Part shown: positions 16,233 through 21,445 of the stretch, in pieces | Numbering within the stretch: position 1 is the stretch's first letter | How the letters are laid out: the number at the start of each line of letters is the position of its first letter | IMG/VR virus record: IMGVR_UViG_3300030329_000974 | Location: 1 to 22,273 of that record | Length of the DNA: 22,273 nucleotides | Source of the DNA: a virus | Direction: 5' to 3' (one strand) | Position numbers and translations under genes: made by a program | The notes under the pieces: model-generated | Told to the model about the DNA's origin: nothing | Database searches by the model: none | What the model saw: the letters and a program-made list of their open reading frames with translations, nothing else

Positions 16233-16542
16233 GACGCCAGCATGGCAACGTAAGGCTGGCAAGAATCCCAAGGGTGGCTTGAACCGGAAGGGCAGGGCAT
16301 CTGCCAAGCGGCAGGGCATGAACCTAAAAGCGCCTGTGAGGAAGGGTGACAACCCACGCAGGGCCAGTTTTCTAGCGCGTATGGGTGGCATGAGGGGGCC
16401 GGAACGAGATGCGAAGGGCAAACCTACCAGGCTCCTCCTTAGTCTTAGGGCATGGGGTGCAAGCAGCAAGGCTGACGCAAAGAAGAAGGCTGCTGCTATC
16501 TCCAAAAGAAACAAAACCAAAAAAGGTAAGTCAAAAAAATAA
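16225..16542 (+). CDS. Basic small protein, DUF6321-like, unknown function
   Basis: A 105-residue, strongly basic protein. Motifs are PAWQRKAGKNPKGGLNRKGR at the N-terminus, a central GDNPRRASFLARMGGMRGP and KGKPTRLLLSLRAWGASSKA, then a Lys-rich tail. I recognise this layout as the DUF6321 family, frequent in marine phages. The fold and the conserved WQRK, NPKGG and GDNPRR motifs suggest nucleic acid or virion binding; no activity is known. ATG 16225 overlaps the lysozyme gene by 8 bases. The TAA lies at the left edge of a hairpin terminator, making this the last gene of the rightward structural operon. Confidence 0.75.
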   Translation: MAKTPAWQRKAGKNPKGGLNRKGRASAKRQGMNLKAPVRKGDNPRRASFLARMGGMRGPERDAKGKPTRLLLSLRAWGASSKADAKKKAAAISKRNKTKKGKSKK

Positions 16543-16564
16543 GGGGGCAAAACCCCCCTATTTA
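16533..16564. terminator. Bidirectional hairpin terminator between convergent operons
   Basis: Stem AGGGGG (16542-16547) pairs with CCCCCT (16554-16559) across the loop CAAAAC. On the - strand the stem is followed by TTATTTTTTT, a strong U-tract for the leftward operon. On the + strand the tail TATTTAT is weaker. The hairpin covers the stop region of both the rightward basic-protein gene and the leftward zinc-finger gene. Confidence 0.8.
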
Positions 16565-16686
16565 TCCCCCCCATATTTCTCTGGGTGAAGACAGCCAAGG
16601 CATATATCCTCACCAGTGCCTAGCGTAACCCAGTTGTTTTCAAAGTAATCACATTGCTTGCCGCAGTATGCGCAGTTAAACAACAT
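16558..16686 (-). CDS. Small Cys4 zinc-finger protein, last gene of the leftward operon
   Basis: The ATG at 16686 gives a 42-residue protein. It contains FNCAYCGKQCDYF and then ICLGCL, so a C-x2-C ... C-x2-C pair that could bind zinc. The C-terminus is HPEKYGGDK. A GTG at 16752 would add 22 basic residues, but it has AGGAG only one base away, while ATG 16686 has AAGAAG about six bases upstream and overlaps the previous stop by 11 bases. The short form is therefore preferred. Function unknown; zinc ribbons of this size in phages are often DNA-binding or adaptor proteins. The stop lies in the terminator stem. Confidence 0.6.
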   Translation of the reverse strand: MLFNCAYCGKQCDYFENNWVTLGTGEDICLGCLHPEKYGGDK

Positions 16687-17122
16687 GGATCTTCTTGTAG
16701 ATTTGTGAGTTTTTGCTTTTGTGGCTTTGCGGTTCTTCTGGGCCAAATTCACGCTCCTTCAACTCGTCAACAAGATGCTCTGCTTTTTCTAACCAGCTTG
16801 TGAATTTTGGTGAAGGTACGCGCTGCGACACATGAATCATTGTGGAATGATCTCTGTTCAAAACATGCCCCATCCTGCAATACGATATGGTTGTATGATC
16901 TTCACAAAGGCGCACAAACAGTTGCCGTGCATCCACAAAGTATGCCTTACGGCGCTTGCCGCGTAACTCTGCCAAGCTAAACTTGGTCACTTGTTGCACG
17001 ATTTCAACAATGTCCAGAGCCTCTAACTCGCGGCAGTATTTTTTCCACTCACTTTGGGACATCCTGTTAGCTTTTTGTCTGCCTGATATTACCCTCTCCG
17101 ACATTGGAATTATCTTTTGCAC
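16676..17122 (-). CDS. DnaA domain IV-like DNA-binding protein (no ATPase domain)
   Basis: A 148-residue protein. Residues about 43-100 match DnaA domain IV, the helix-turn-helix domain that binds DnaA boxes: basic RGKRRKAYFVDARQLFVRL followed by GHVLNRDHSTMIH, equivalent to the RDHTTV signature. There is no Walker motif or AAA+ domain, so it cannot be a full initiator. It might bind the host or phage origin, recruit replication proteins or compete with host DnaA; these are inferences. The GTG at 17122 is chosen because GGAGG lies 6 bases upstream (GGAGGAAGAACGTG); the ATG at 17104 has no comparable site. It is the ninth gene of the leftward operon, overlapping both neighbours. Confidence 0.75.
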   Translation of the reverse strand: MQKIIPMSERVISGRQKANRMSQSEWKKYCRELEALDIVEIVQQVTKFSLAELRGKRRKAYFVDARQLFVRLCEDHTTISYCRMGHVLNRDHSTMIHVSQRVPSPKFTSWLEKAEHLVDELKEREFGPEEPQSHKSKNSQIYKKIHVV

Positions 17123-17279
17123 GTTCTTCCTCCGTTATCATTTCCATTGCTGCTTCAAAACAACGCTTCGTGAATAACAGCATTTCTCTGCTGTCCATTT
17201 TTTTGATGTGGAGGTTGCCATCAACGCTGACAGCAACCCCATCGTTTCTAGGTATCACTAGGAATGTTTGCTGGTTCAT
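17067..17279 (-). CDS. Small protein of unknown function (70 aa)
   Basis: Starts MNQQTFLVIPRNDGVAVSVD, with an N-terminal beta-strand pattern. A helix follows (REMLLFTKRCFEAAMEMITEEERAK), then a polar tail. I recognise no family. ATG 17279 has AAAGGA about six bases upstream; the longer in-frame extension to 17324 would overlap the preceding HTH gene by much more. Overlap with the excisionase-like gene upstream is 32 bases and with the DnaA-like gene downstream 56 bases, so expression is probably coupled. Confidence 0.55.
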   Translation of the reverse strand: MNQQTFLVIPRNDGVAVSVDGNLHIKKMDSREMLLFTKRCFEAAMEMITEEERAKDNSNVGEGNIRQTKS

Positions 17280-17463
17280 CCGTAATCCTTTCGATTTCGG
17301 CTCGTGTAATGTACCAACGCCCACCCAAACGCTTGCCCTTGATAATGCCCCTCTGGAGCATCCTGTTGACTATGTTGAGTTGAGCCTTGGTATCCTTGCC
17401 AAACAACACTAGAGCGGCCTCTCTGGGCCTTAGAAGCGCCTTAGAAGGGGATGTCTGGGTCAT
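17248..17463 (-). CDS. Excisionase / MerR-type HTH small DNA-binding protein
   Basis: A 71-residue protein. LLRPREAALVLFGKD, then IVNRMLQRGIIKGKRLGGRWYITRAEIER, is the pattern of the helix_turn_helix_17 / AlpA-Xis class: a recognition helix, a wing with K-R-L-G-G-R-W, then a helix starting with RAE. These proteins bend or mark DNA in excision, replication or transcription. No integrase is visible here, so an accessory replication or recombination role is as likely as excision. ATG 17463 (AAAGG about 9 bases upstream) is preferred over ATG 17493, which lacks a ribosome site and would overlap the SSB-tip gene more deeply. Confidence 0.7.
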   Translation of the reverse strand: MTQTSPSKALLRPREAALVLFGKDTKAQLNIVNRMLQRGIIKGKRLGGRWYITRAEIERITDEPANIPSDT

Positions 17464-17788
17464 CGTCCTCTGCCTTTGGCTGTGGTGCCGCATATTTGGT
17501 GCTGATTGCGTTGCCGATTGGCTTCATAGCTGGCTGTGAAATGCCGTCAGCGATACTGTCCTCACCCTCATACTCAGTGACACGGGAGATGCGAATAGAG
17601 ATAGTGCCATCCTCGTTGGCGAACAGGGATACTTGATGTCGCTGGCCTTCTCTGAAATGCAAATCGGCAGGAACCTTTTGCTCCGCTGAATAAGGCTGCC
17701 AATTGCTGTTGCTATACTGCGCCTTGCCCTTTCCCTCAGTGTTGGGAAACAGCTTGATATAGGTAAGTGTGTCATAGCGTCTAGCCAT
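17441..17788 (-). CDS. Probable single-stranded DNA-binding protein with SSB-like acidic C-terminal tip
   Basis: A 115-residue protein ending AEDDDPDIPF, very close to the conserved DDDIPF tip through which bacterial SSB recruits repair and replication proteins. The N-terminal ~85 residues (RYDTLTYIKLFPNTEGKGKA, later RHQVSLFANEDGTISIRIS) look beta-rich with aromatic residues, consistent with an OB fold, but do not match ordinary SSB that I can recall. A Pro/Ala/Lys linker joins the two. It directly follows the annealing-protein gene (8-base overlap), with AAGGAG upstream, the usual neighbourhood of a phage SSB. Likely coats ssDNA during recombination or replication. The tip is seen; ssDNA binding is inferred. 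Confidence 0.7.
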   Translation of the reverse strand: MARRYDTLTYIKLFPNTEGKGKAQYSNSNWQPYSAEQKVPADLHFREGQRHQVSLFANEDGTISIRISRVTEYEGEDSIADGISQPAMKPIGNAISTKYAAPQPKAEDDDPDIPF

Positions 17789-18401
17789 TCTTTTTTAACT
17801 CCTTCATGCGCTTCTGGCATAGGTTTTTGATTGTCTGGAAGATCTCAGGAAACTCTTTGTTTGCGATGTCCATGTACTTCTTTGTGAAGTCTGCGTTCAT
17901 CCAGTCGGTGATCTGCTTCATGTCAAACTCAGGCACACAATCCGCTGCTTGCTGTTCTAACTCTAACAAACTAGCCGGTGGCTGCTTGGGTGGTGGCATG
18001 GATGCAATAGCTTCTTCCTTTCTTCCCACGCCATCCATCTCGTTAGCTGAAGCATACTCGCCGCCAGCCAAGCCGAGGGATGCCAAGGCACGGCCAATGG
18101 CAGATGTCTCACAGTTCTCCACGGCGCTTGTCTTGTTGACGTTGCCTTGGCCCCTGATCTCCTCGGCCATGCCGCTGCCGACAATAGTGCCGTCCATGTT
18201 GTGTATTGTAGCTTTGACGACAACGCGCTGGCCATCGTCTACCAGTATGTGTGTGTCTACACCGTACTCAGTGCCGTGCATCTGCCGGAATGCTTCCATC
18301 CTATGCACAACCTGGGTGTACTTCTTGCCGCCGCGCTGTGTAACGCCATGGCTGGCGTTCAACTCAGAGACAAGGGCCATTGTTGGTTTGAGATCAGTCA
18401 T
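17781..18401 (-). CDS. ERF/Rad52-like single-strand annealing protein
   Basis: A 206-residue protein. After about 45 residues comes a beta-rich part (THILVDDGQRVVVKATI, DGTIVGSGMAEEIRG). The key segment at about residues 89-122, VENCETSAIGRALASLGLAG then GEYASANEM, matches the core of phage recombinases of the ERF/Rad52-type superfamily (TSA..RAIGRAL...G...AS..E). A Pro-rich linker precedes a helical C-terminus ending in KRMKELKKNG, perhaps for partner binding. These proteins anneal complementary ssDNA and usually act with an exonuclease and SSB, both present in this operon. ATG 18401 has GGAG six bases upstream. Subfamily (ERF versus Sak) is not settled by eye. Confidence 0.75.
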   Translation of the reverse strand: MTDLKPTMALVSELNASHGVTQRGGKKYTQVVHRMEAFRQMHGTEYGVDTHILVDDGQRVVVKATIHNMDGTIVGSGMAEEIRGQGNVNKTSAVENCETSAIGRALASLGLAGGEYASANEMDGVGRKEEAIASMPPPKQPPASLLELEQQAADCVPEFDMKQITDWMNADFTKKYMDIANKEFPEIFQTIKNLCQKRMKELKKNG

Positions 18402-18606
18402 TCATTTCTCCGCTGGAAACGCCTAGTTTATCAGAGATCAGGTGTACAAACAGCGCCAAACTTTTCTCCATTTCAGCGACCCTGTTGTTGTTGTCATAGA
18501 CTGCTTTGTGCAATTCATCCACGCGCACAAACAACTCGTTGATGCTCTCCTGCATGTCCTCACGAGTGACATACGGTGTGCCGATATCCACAGGTTCATT
18601 CTGCAT
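18394..18606 (-). CDS. Small helical/coiled-coil protein, unknown function (70 aa)
   Basis: ATG 18606 has a strong AAGGAG seven bases upstream and gives a 70-residue protein; the extension to 18678 is unlikely. Residues about 15-60 (TREDMQESINELFVRVDELH, then NNNRVAEMEKSLALFVHLI) show heptad-like hydrophobic spacing, suggesting a coiled coil or dimer. No catalytic or metal-binding motif. It overlaps the annealing-protein gene by 8 bases and the winged-helix gene by 11 bases, so it may be an accessory to recombination, but this is positional inference. Confidence 0.65.
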   Translation of the reverse strand: MQNEPVDIGTPYVTREDMQESINELFVRVDELHKAVYDNNNRVAEMEKSLALFVHLISDKLGVSSGEMND

Positions 18607-18919
18607 TGTAAAACTCCTTGTGCCACATGACCAACTGGCCACGACCTGACATGCCTTTGCGTTTGGTGCCATCAGCAACGATAATACCTTTCTCTTTTAG
18701 CTGTTTGTATCTAGCCGTAACGGTGCTATAACCGTGTTGCGGCAGGGCTTTCAGCACTTCGTCTGAAATGCACCCTGCTGCACCGAAAAACCAGATTGCA
18801 TCAGCGACTACGCTTTCCATCTCCGTTGCGTTGATGCTTTCTGCGGCGTCATGACTGGTGGCAGGGTCATCCCTGCGCACCAGCTTGTATGCAGGGGTGT
18901 CAAACAAATCAGTCACCAT
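18596..18919 (-). CDS. Winged helix-turn-helix DNA-binding protein
   Basis: A 107-residue protein. The N-terminal part has RRDDPATSHDAAESI, a phage motif I associate with small HTH proteins. It is followed by a winged-helix pattern: helix VADAIWFFGAAGCISDEVL, recognition helix HGYSTVTARYKQLKEKGII, and a wing with TKRKGMSGRGQLVMW. Probably a regulator or DNA-binding accessory of the operon. ATG 18919 overlaps the upstream stop (TGATG) and has GGAG about 6 bases upstream; the GTG at 18931 is a weaker alternative. Confidence 0.7.
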   Translation of the reverse strand: MVTDLFDTPAYKLVRRDDPATSHDAAESINATEMESVVADAIWFFGAAGCISDEVLKALPQHGYSTVTARYKQLKEKGIIVADGTKRKGMSGRGQLVMWHKEFYNAE

Positions 18920-19131
18920 CACACTCTCCACACTCTGATTGTGCCATCCGCTTGCTTGCGCGACGTTAATTGAATGCCTCGCATTTTTGCTGCGCCGTAT
19001 GCGTTATTAGCCAGCTTGCGGGACGGCATGACAAAGCTATCTCCAGATTGCATTTCTTCGATGAAATGCCACTTCGCATTGATGTCGCCCTTCTCAGGCA
19101 TGGGAATGTTTTTCTCGATTTTAATTTTCAC
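18919..19131 (-). CDS. Small conserved-looking protein of unknown function, GTG start (70 aa)
   Basis: The GTG at 19131 is selected: GGAGG lies exactly five bases upstream, and GTG overlaps the nuclease stop as TAGTG. The alternative ATG at 19143 sits on that ribosome site itself. The protein begins MKIKIEKNIPMPEKG and has a central FIEEMQSGDSFVMPSRKLAN. It ends RGIQLTSRKQADGTIRVWRV. The pattern DSF..P, then a helix, then RK..DG.RVWRV is one I know from many phages without function; the beta-hairpin end and basic residues could bind DNA. Confidence 0.7.
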   Translation of the reverse strand: MKIKIEKNIPMPEKGDINAKWHFIEEMQSGDSFVMPSRKLANNAYGAAKMRGIQLTSRKQADGTIRVWRV

Positions 19132-20024
19132 TAGAACCTCCATAGTTGGTGGGCTACGTCTACGATTGATGGGCCATGACGACGTGCTATTTCGTTGAAG
19201 TCTGGCTGTACGAGGCCAGCCAGCGTGCGCCATGATCCGTTGGCGGCCTTCAGCAAATTCTGACTTATCTGCCATGACCGCACTGCTTCAGCGTATGCTT
19301 TCTCCAAAGCGTCAGGCTTGAGTTGGTCACAGTTGTCAGCGTCAGCTATGTAGTAGCCAGACGCGGAGACAAACAGCAGCGACGGTGGCTCGCCTGTAGC
19401 TTTGTAATAGACAGCTTGCTGAATTTGTTGTTGCGCTGTGGGCGTGATGCCCTGCACCTTTGGTACTCGCCACGAGCGGGTGCCGTCTTTTTTTGGTGGG
19501 TTGCGCAGGGGCGGCTTGGCTTTCAGATCACACTGTATGCCACCGCCGGAATAATCTTGATAAAGCATTATAGGCACATCAATCTTTGGCTCGTTGTGCC
19601 AACGTTGATATTCACCTTCAATCATGTTGGCGTGTTTGAACGCCTCACGCACACCATCAACAGCATGCAAAATCATATCTGGAATGTAGTCTTTGAATGC
19701 TTCAAACTCTTCAGCGTCCTTGCCGCCATCCCATTGGCGCGGCTTGTACTTGTTGAAACGCTCCATAATTTGAGCAATAGCCTTGGCTGGTTCCATACCA
19801 TCCTGTTGGCCGACCATAGGTTGATAGGTGTCTACTCCAAGAATGAGGTTGGCACCACCCTGCACCATGATTCCGCACCACGGCCTAGCTGCCATCGGCA
19901 TCCTGACTCCAAGATGGCGGCAGTACAACTTTAAAACTAACTCCCACTTTTCTTGTGTAGCGCCTGACGAACTGTCATGCTTTGCGCCAATCGGCAATCG
20001 GTAGGTTGGTGTTTCTCTGTCCAT
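19131..20024 (-). CDS. RecB-like PD-(D/E)XK family nuclease (phage exonuclease)
   Basis: A 297-residue protein, first gene of the leftward operon. A metal-site-like GGGIQCDLKAKPP is followed by SWRVPKVQ. Then comes TAQQQIQQAVYYKATGEPPS leading to LLFVSASGYYIAD: the Q-x3-Y helix typical of RecB/Cas4-like nucleases, before a hydrophobic strand. Which acidic residues form the catalytic set is not clear by eye. With the annealing protein and SSB-tip protein downstream it would make the ends for single-strand annealing recombination, as lambda Exo does for Beta (analogy). ATG 20024 has AGGAAAG about 6-12 bases upstream, near a divergent promoter. An alternative is a related nuclease that trims replication intermediates. 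Confidence 0.7.
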   Translation of the reverse strand: MDRETPTYRLPIGAKHDSSSGATQEKWELVLKLYCRHLGVRMPMAARPWCGIMVQGGANLILGVDTYQPMVGQQDGMEPAKAIAQIMERFNKYKPRQWDGGKDAEEFEAFKDYIPDMILHAVDGVREAFKHANMIEGEYQRWHNEPKIDVPIMLYQDYSGGGIQCDLKAKPPLRNPPKKDGTRSWRVPKVQGITPTAQQQIQQAVYYKATGEPPSLLFVSASGYYIADADNCDQLKPDALEKAYAEAVRSWQISQNLLKAANGSWRTLAGLVQPDFNEIARRHGPSIVDVAHQLWRF

Positions 20025-20062
20025 TGTGTGCTTTCCTGTGGTTTTCTGTGCTTTCTGCGGGT

Positions 20063-20092
20063 GTTATTGCATACGACTTGACAGACTGTCAA
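20063..20092 (-). promoter_or_regulatory. Candidate leftward promoter of the recombination operon
   Basis: On the - strand TTGACA (20092-20087) is a perfect -35 box. AATAAC (20068-20063) is a 4-of-6 -10 box at 18-base spacing. Start of transcription would be near 20056, some 32 bases before the nuclease ATG. The -10 match is weak, so strength is uncertain. Confidence 0.5.
20078..20092. promoter_or_regulatory. 15-bp perfect palindrome, candidate operator overlapping both -35 boxes
   Basis: TTGACAG-A-CTGTCAA has 7-bp arms around a single central base. Each arm contains TTGACA, the consensus -35 element, on its own strand. It lies 21 bases before the ATG of a Cro/CI-like HTH gene and 54 bases before the divergent nuclease gene. 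Dyad symmetry of this size is typical of dimeric HTH repressor operators. Operator function is inferred. Confidence 0.65.
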
Positions 20093-20106
20093 TACATTTG
20101 TTAAAA
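20078..20106 (+). promoter_or_regulatory. Candidate rightward promoter of the HTH regulator
   Basis: TTGACA (20078-20083) is followed, after exactly 17 bases, by TTAAAA (20101-20106), a weak -10 with 3 of 6 matches in an A-rich region. Transcription would begin at about 20113, the A of the HTH start codon, so the message may be leaderless. Confidence 0.5.
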
Positions 20107-20112
20107 AAAGAT

Positions 20113-20316
20113 ATGACGTTATCTGAGTATCTAAAAGCAAACCGAATTAGTCAGGCTAAGTTTGCACGGCGCTGCAACTTGTCACCGGCTGCCATTTGTC
20201 GAATACTTGATGGCAACAGATATCCAACACCGGAAACGATGCGTCGTATTTTTCTAGCAACAGAAGGGCAGGTGAAACCTCATGACTTTTTTACCGAAAA
20301 AATGCGAACTATGTAA
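20113..20316 (+). CDS. Cro/CI-like helix-turn-helix transcriptional regulator
   Basis: A 67-residue protein with the HTH_3-type layout: MTLSEYLKANRISQAKFARR, then NLSPAAICRILDGNRYPTPE and TMRRIFLATEG. The recognition helix is SPAAICRILDG. Length and lack of a C-terminal domain resemble Cro more than CI. It probably binds the palindrome at 20078-20092 and controls both divergent operons (inference from position and symmetry). No Shine-Dalgarno sequence is present, only TTAAAAAAAGAT, consistent with leaderless or A-rich initiation. The gene overlaps the next by 35 bases. Confidence 0.85.
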   Translation: MTLSEYLKANRISQAKFARRCNLSPAAICRILDGNRYPTPETMRRIFLATEGQVKPHDFFTEKMRTM

Positions 20317-20470
20317 CGGTTCTGGATGGATTCGTGTGAGCAGCAACTGGGATGAGGGCGATGTTGTGCCTGATATCTGCCCTGATTGCGCTGGCACTGG
20401 TGAGTTTTATCTACAGCGTCCTGAGTTTTTTCAGGAAGCTGACATCGATGCGCAAGGCGCATTTAAATAA
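20282..20470 (+). CDS. Small zinc-ribbon protein with DnaJ-type CxxCxGxG motifs
   Basis: A 62-residue protein with CELCNGSGW (from residue 8) and CPDCAGTGEF (about residue 34): two CxxCxGxG elements, enough for one zinc site of the DnaJ central cysteine-rich domain, which normally has four. No J domain is present. Such isolated half-fingers occur in phages and may mediate protein binding; a chaperone role is not implied. ATG 20282 overlaps the HTH gene by 35 bases. The acidic C-terminus (EFFQEADIDAQGAFK) is not recognisable. Confidence 0.65.
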   Translation: MTFLPKKCELCNGSGWIRVSSNWDEGDVVPDICPDCAGTGEFYLQRPEFFQEADIDAQGAFK

Positions 20471-20481
20471 AGGCGGTATAG

Positions 20482-20685
20482 ATGGCACAACAGATTGCTT
20501 ATTATTGTTGCGACGTTTGTGACAGCACCTGGAGTACAGGATGGGCTGAACATTATACGATTAAAAATATGCGTGATTACTGCGCAGTATGTCAAACGAC
20601 ACCTAAACATGCAGAGACGTGCATATCCACGCCAATTTATGTTAAAGGCTCTTGCAGAAAAGAGCATTCAAATAAAGGAGTATAA
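20482..20685 (+). CDS. Small Cys-rich zinc-ribbon-like protein, unknown function
   Basis: A 67-residue protein. The N-terminal YYCCDVCDSTW and central DYCAVCQTT form two C-x2-C pairs about 23 residues apart, a plausible zinc ribbon, and further Cys residues lie at ETCISTP and GSCRKEH. Start ATG 20482 has AAAGGCGG seven bases or so upstream. Its neighbours are another zinc-ribbon gene and an AT-hook-like gene, so a DNA- or RNA-related role in early infection is possible. Confidence 0.6.
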   Translation: MAQQIAYYCCDVCDSTWSTGWAEHYTIKNMRDYCAVCQTTPKHAETCISTPIYVKGSCRKEHSNKGV

Positions 20686-20687
20686 CT

Positions 20688-20843
20688 ATGTTACAATCCA
20701 TCATCAGATTGTTTTTCCCCTCTCTCTCACAAACTGTGGCAGAGCAACCAAGTGCAACACCACCGCGCATTGTAGAAAAAACAGCGCCAAAGAAAGCTGT
20801 TGCAAAAAAGCGTGGCCGTGGCAGACCTAAGAAAAAGGTGTAG
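20688..20843 (+). CDS. 51-residue basic peptide with AT-hook-like tail
   Basis: MLQSIIRLFFPSLSQTVAEQ is a short hydrophobic/amphipathic start. It is followed by PSATPPRIVEKTAPKKAVAK and a C-terminal KRGRGRPKKKV. The GRGRP core flanked by basic residues is the AT-hook signature, which binds the minor groove of AT-rich DNA. AAAGGAG ends seven bases upstream of ATG 20688, a strong ribosome site that makes this a credible gene despite its size. A DNA-binding or nucleoid-associated role is inferred. Confidence 0.65.
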   Translation: MLQSIIRLFFPSLSQTVAEQPSATPPRIVEKTAPKKAVAKKRGRGRPKKKV

Positions 20844-20860
20844 TTTATCAAGAGGGTTTC

Positions 20861-21445
20861 ATGGACGATCTGACTGTTCAGTGCGCCACAGCAGATGATT
20901 TGACATATATCGACAGTCTGCAAAAAAAGAACGCTGAAGACTTGGCTTTTTATCCAAAGCAAGTTTTTGAACGCGAAGTAGAAAATTTTAGGGTGATATT
21001 GGCAAAGGTCAACGCTGAACCAGCAGGCTATATCTATCACGGCGCTTTAGGCCCAGCTTGTAAAATTCATCAAGCATGTATTCAATACGACCTACGCGGT
21101 CAGCTTTATGGTGCTGGCTTAGTACGCCATCTTTTGCAGATTGCTGATTTGTCAAATGTCCTATCTGTTACGCTGCGTTGCGGCTCAGACATTGCCGCCA
21201 ATGACTTTTGGAAAGCCATGGGGTTCTATTGTGAAGCGGTTACGCAGGGTGGCGTAAGGCGCATGAGGGATATTAACTGTTGGCGTTATGATTTACAGCA
21301 ACCTTTGTTTACTATCCAAGGTGAGCCGAGCCGCAAGAAAAAAGACGCATCGTTTTGGGCAAAGCGAGGAAATGTCTCTGCCTCACCATACGCTAGGGGC
21401 AAGCAAATGAGGGCTTACAGAAAGTTGATTACATCTAATGACTAA
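20861..21445 (+). CDS. GNAT family N-acetyltransferase (194 aa)
   Basis: Transfers an acetyl group from acetyl-CoA to an unknown acceptor. The acetyl-CoA loop is IQYDLRGQLYGAGLVRHLL (about residues 73-91, R-G-x-x-x-G-A-G), preceded by a beta strand pair with AGYIYHGAL. Motif B is seen in AANDFWKAMGFYCEA (about residues 110-124). The C-terminal ~50 residues (GEPSRKKKDASFWAKRGN and a basic Arg/Lys tail) are extra to the usual domain and could bind nucleic acid. AAGAGGG lies just upstream of ATG 20861. It overlaps the nuclease gene by 8 bases, suggesting joint expression. Confidence 0.75.
   Translation: MDDLTVQCATADDLTYIDSLQKKNAEDLAFYPKQVFEREVENFRVILAKVNAEPAGYIYHGALGPACKIHQACIQYDLRGQLYGAGLVRHLLQIADLSNVLSVTLRCGSDIAANDFWKAMGFYCEAVTQGGVRRMRDINCWRYDLQQPLFTIQGEPSRKKKDASFWAKRGNVSASPYARGKQMRAYRKLITSND

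Noticed and set aside
16086-16613. - strand open frame of 175 aa under the lysozyme and basic-protein genes
   Set aside because: It is antisense to two well supported genes and crosses the bidirectional terminator.
17806-18426. + strand open frame of 206 aa opposite the annealing-protein gene
   Set aside because: It mirrors the real gene almost exactly, has a Cys/Ser-rich composition without motif and would break the coupled - strand operon.
19323-19934. + strand open frame of 203 aa opposite the RecB-like nuclease
   Set aside because: Antisense shadow: the - strand protein has a recognisable nuclease pattern, a ribosome site and a promoter, while the + frame has none.
20113-20316. Evidence of a full lysogeny module around the HTH gene
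   Set aside because: No integrase, CI-type two-domain repressor or attachment core was found in the window; an HTH regulator and an excisionase-like protein alone do not prove a temperate phage.
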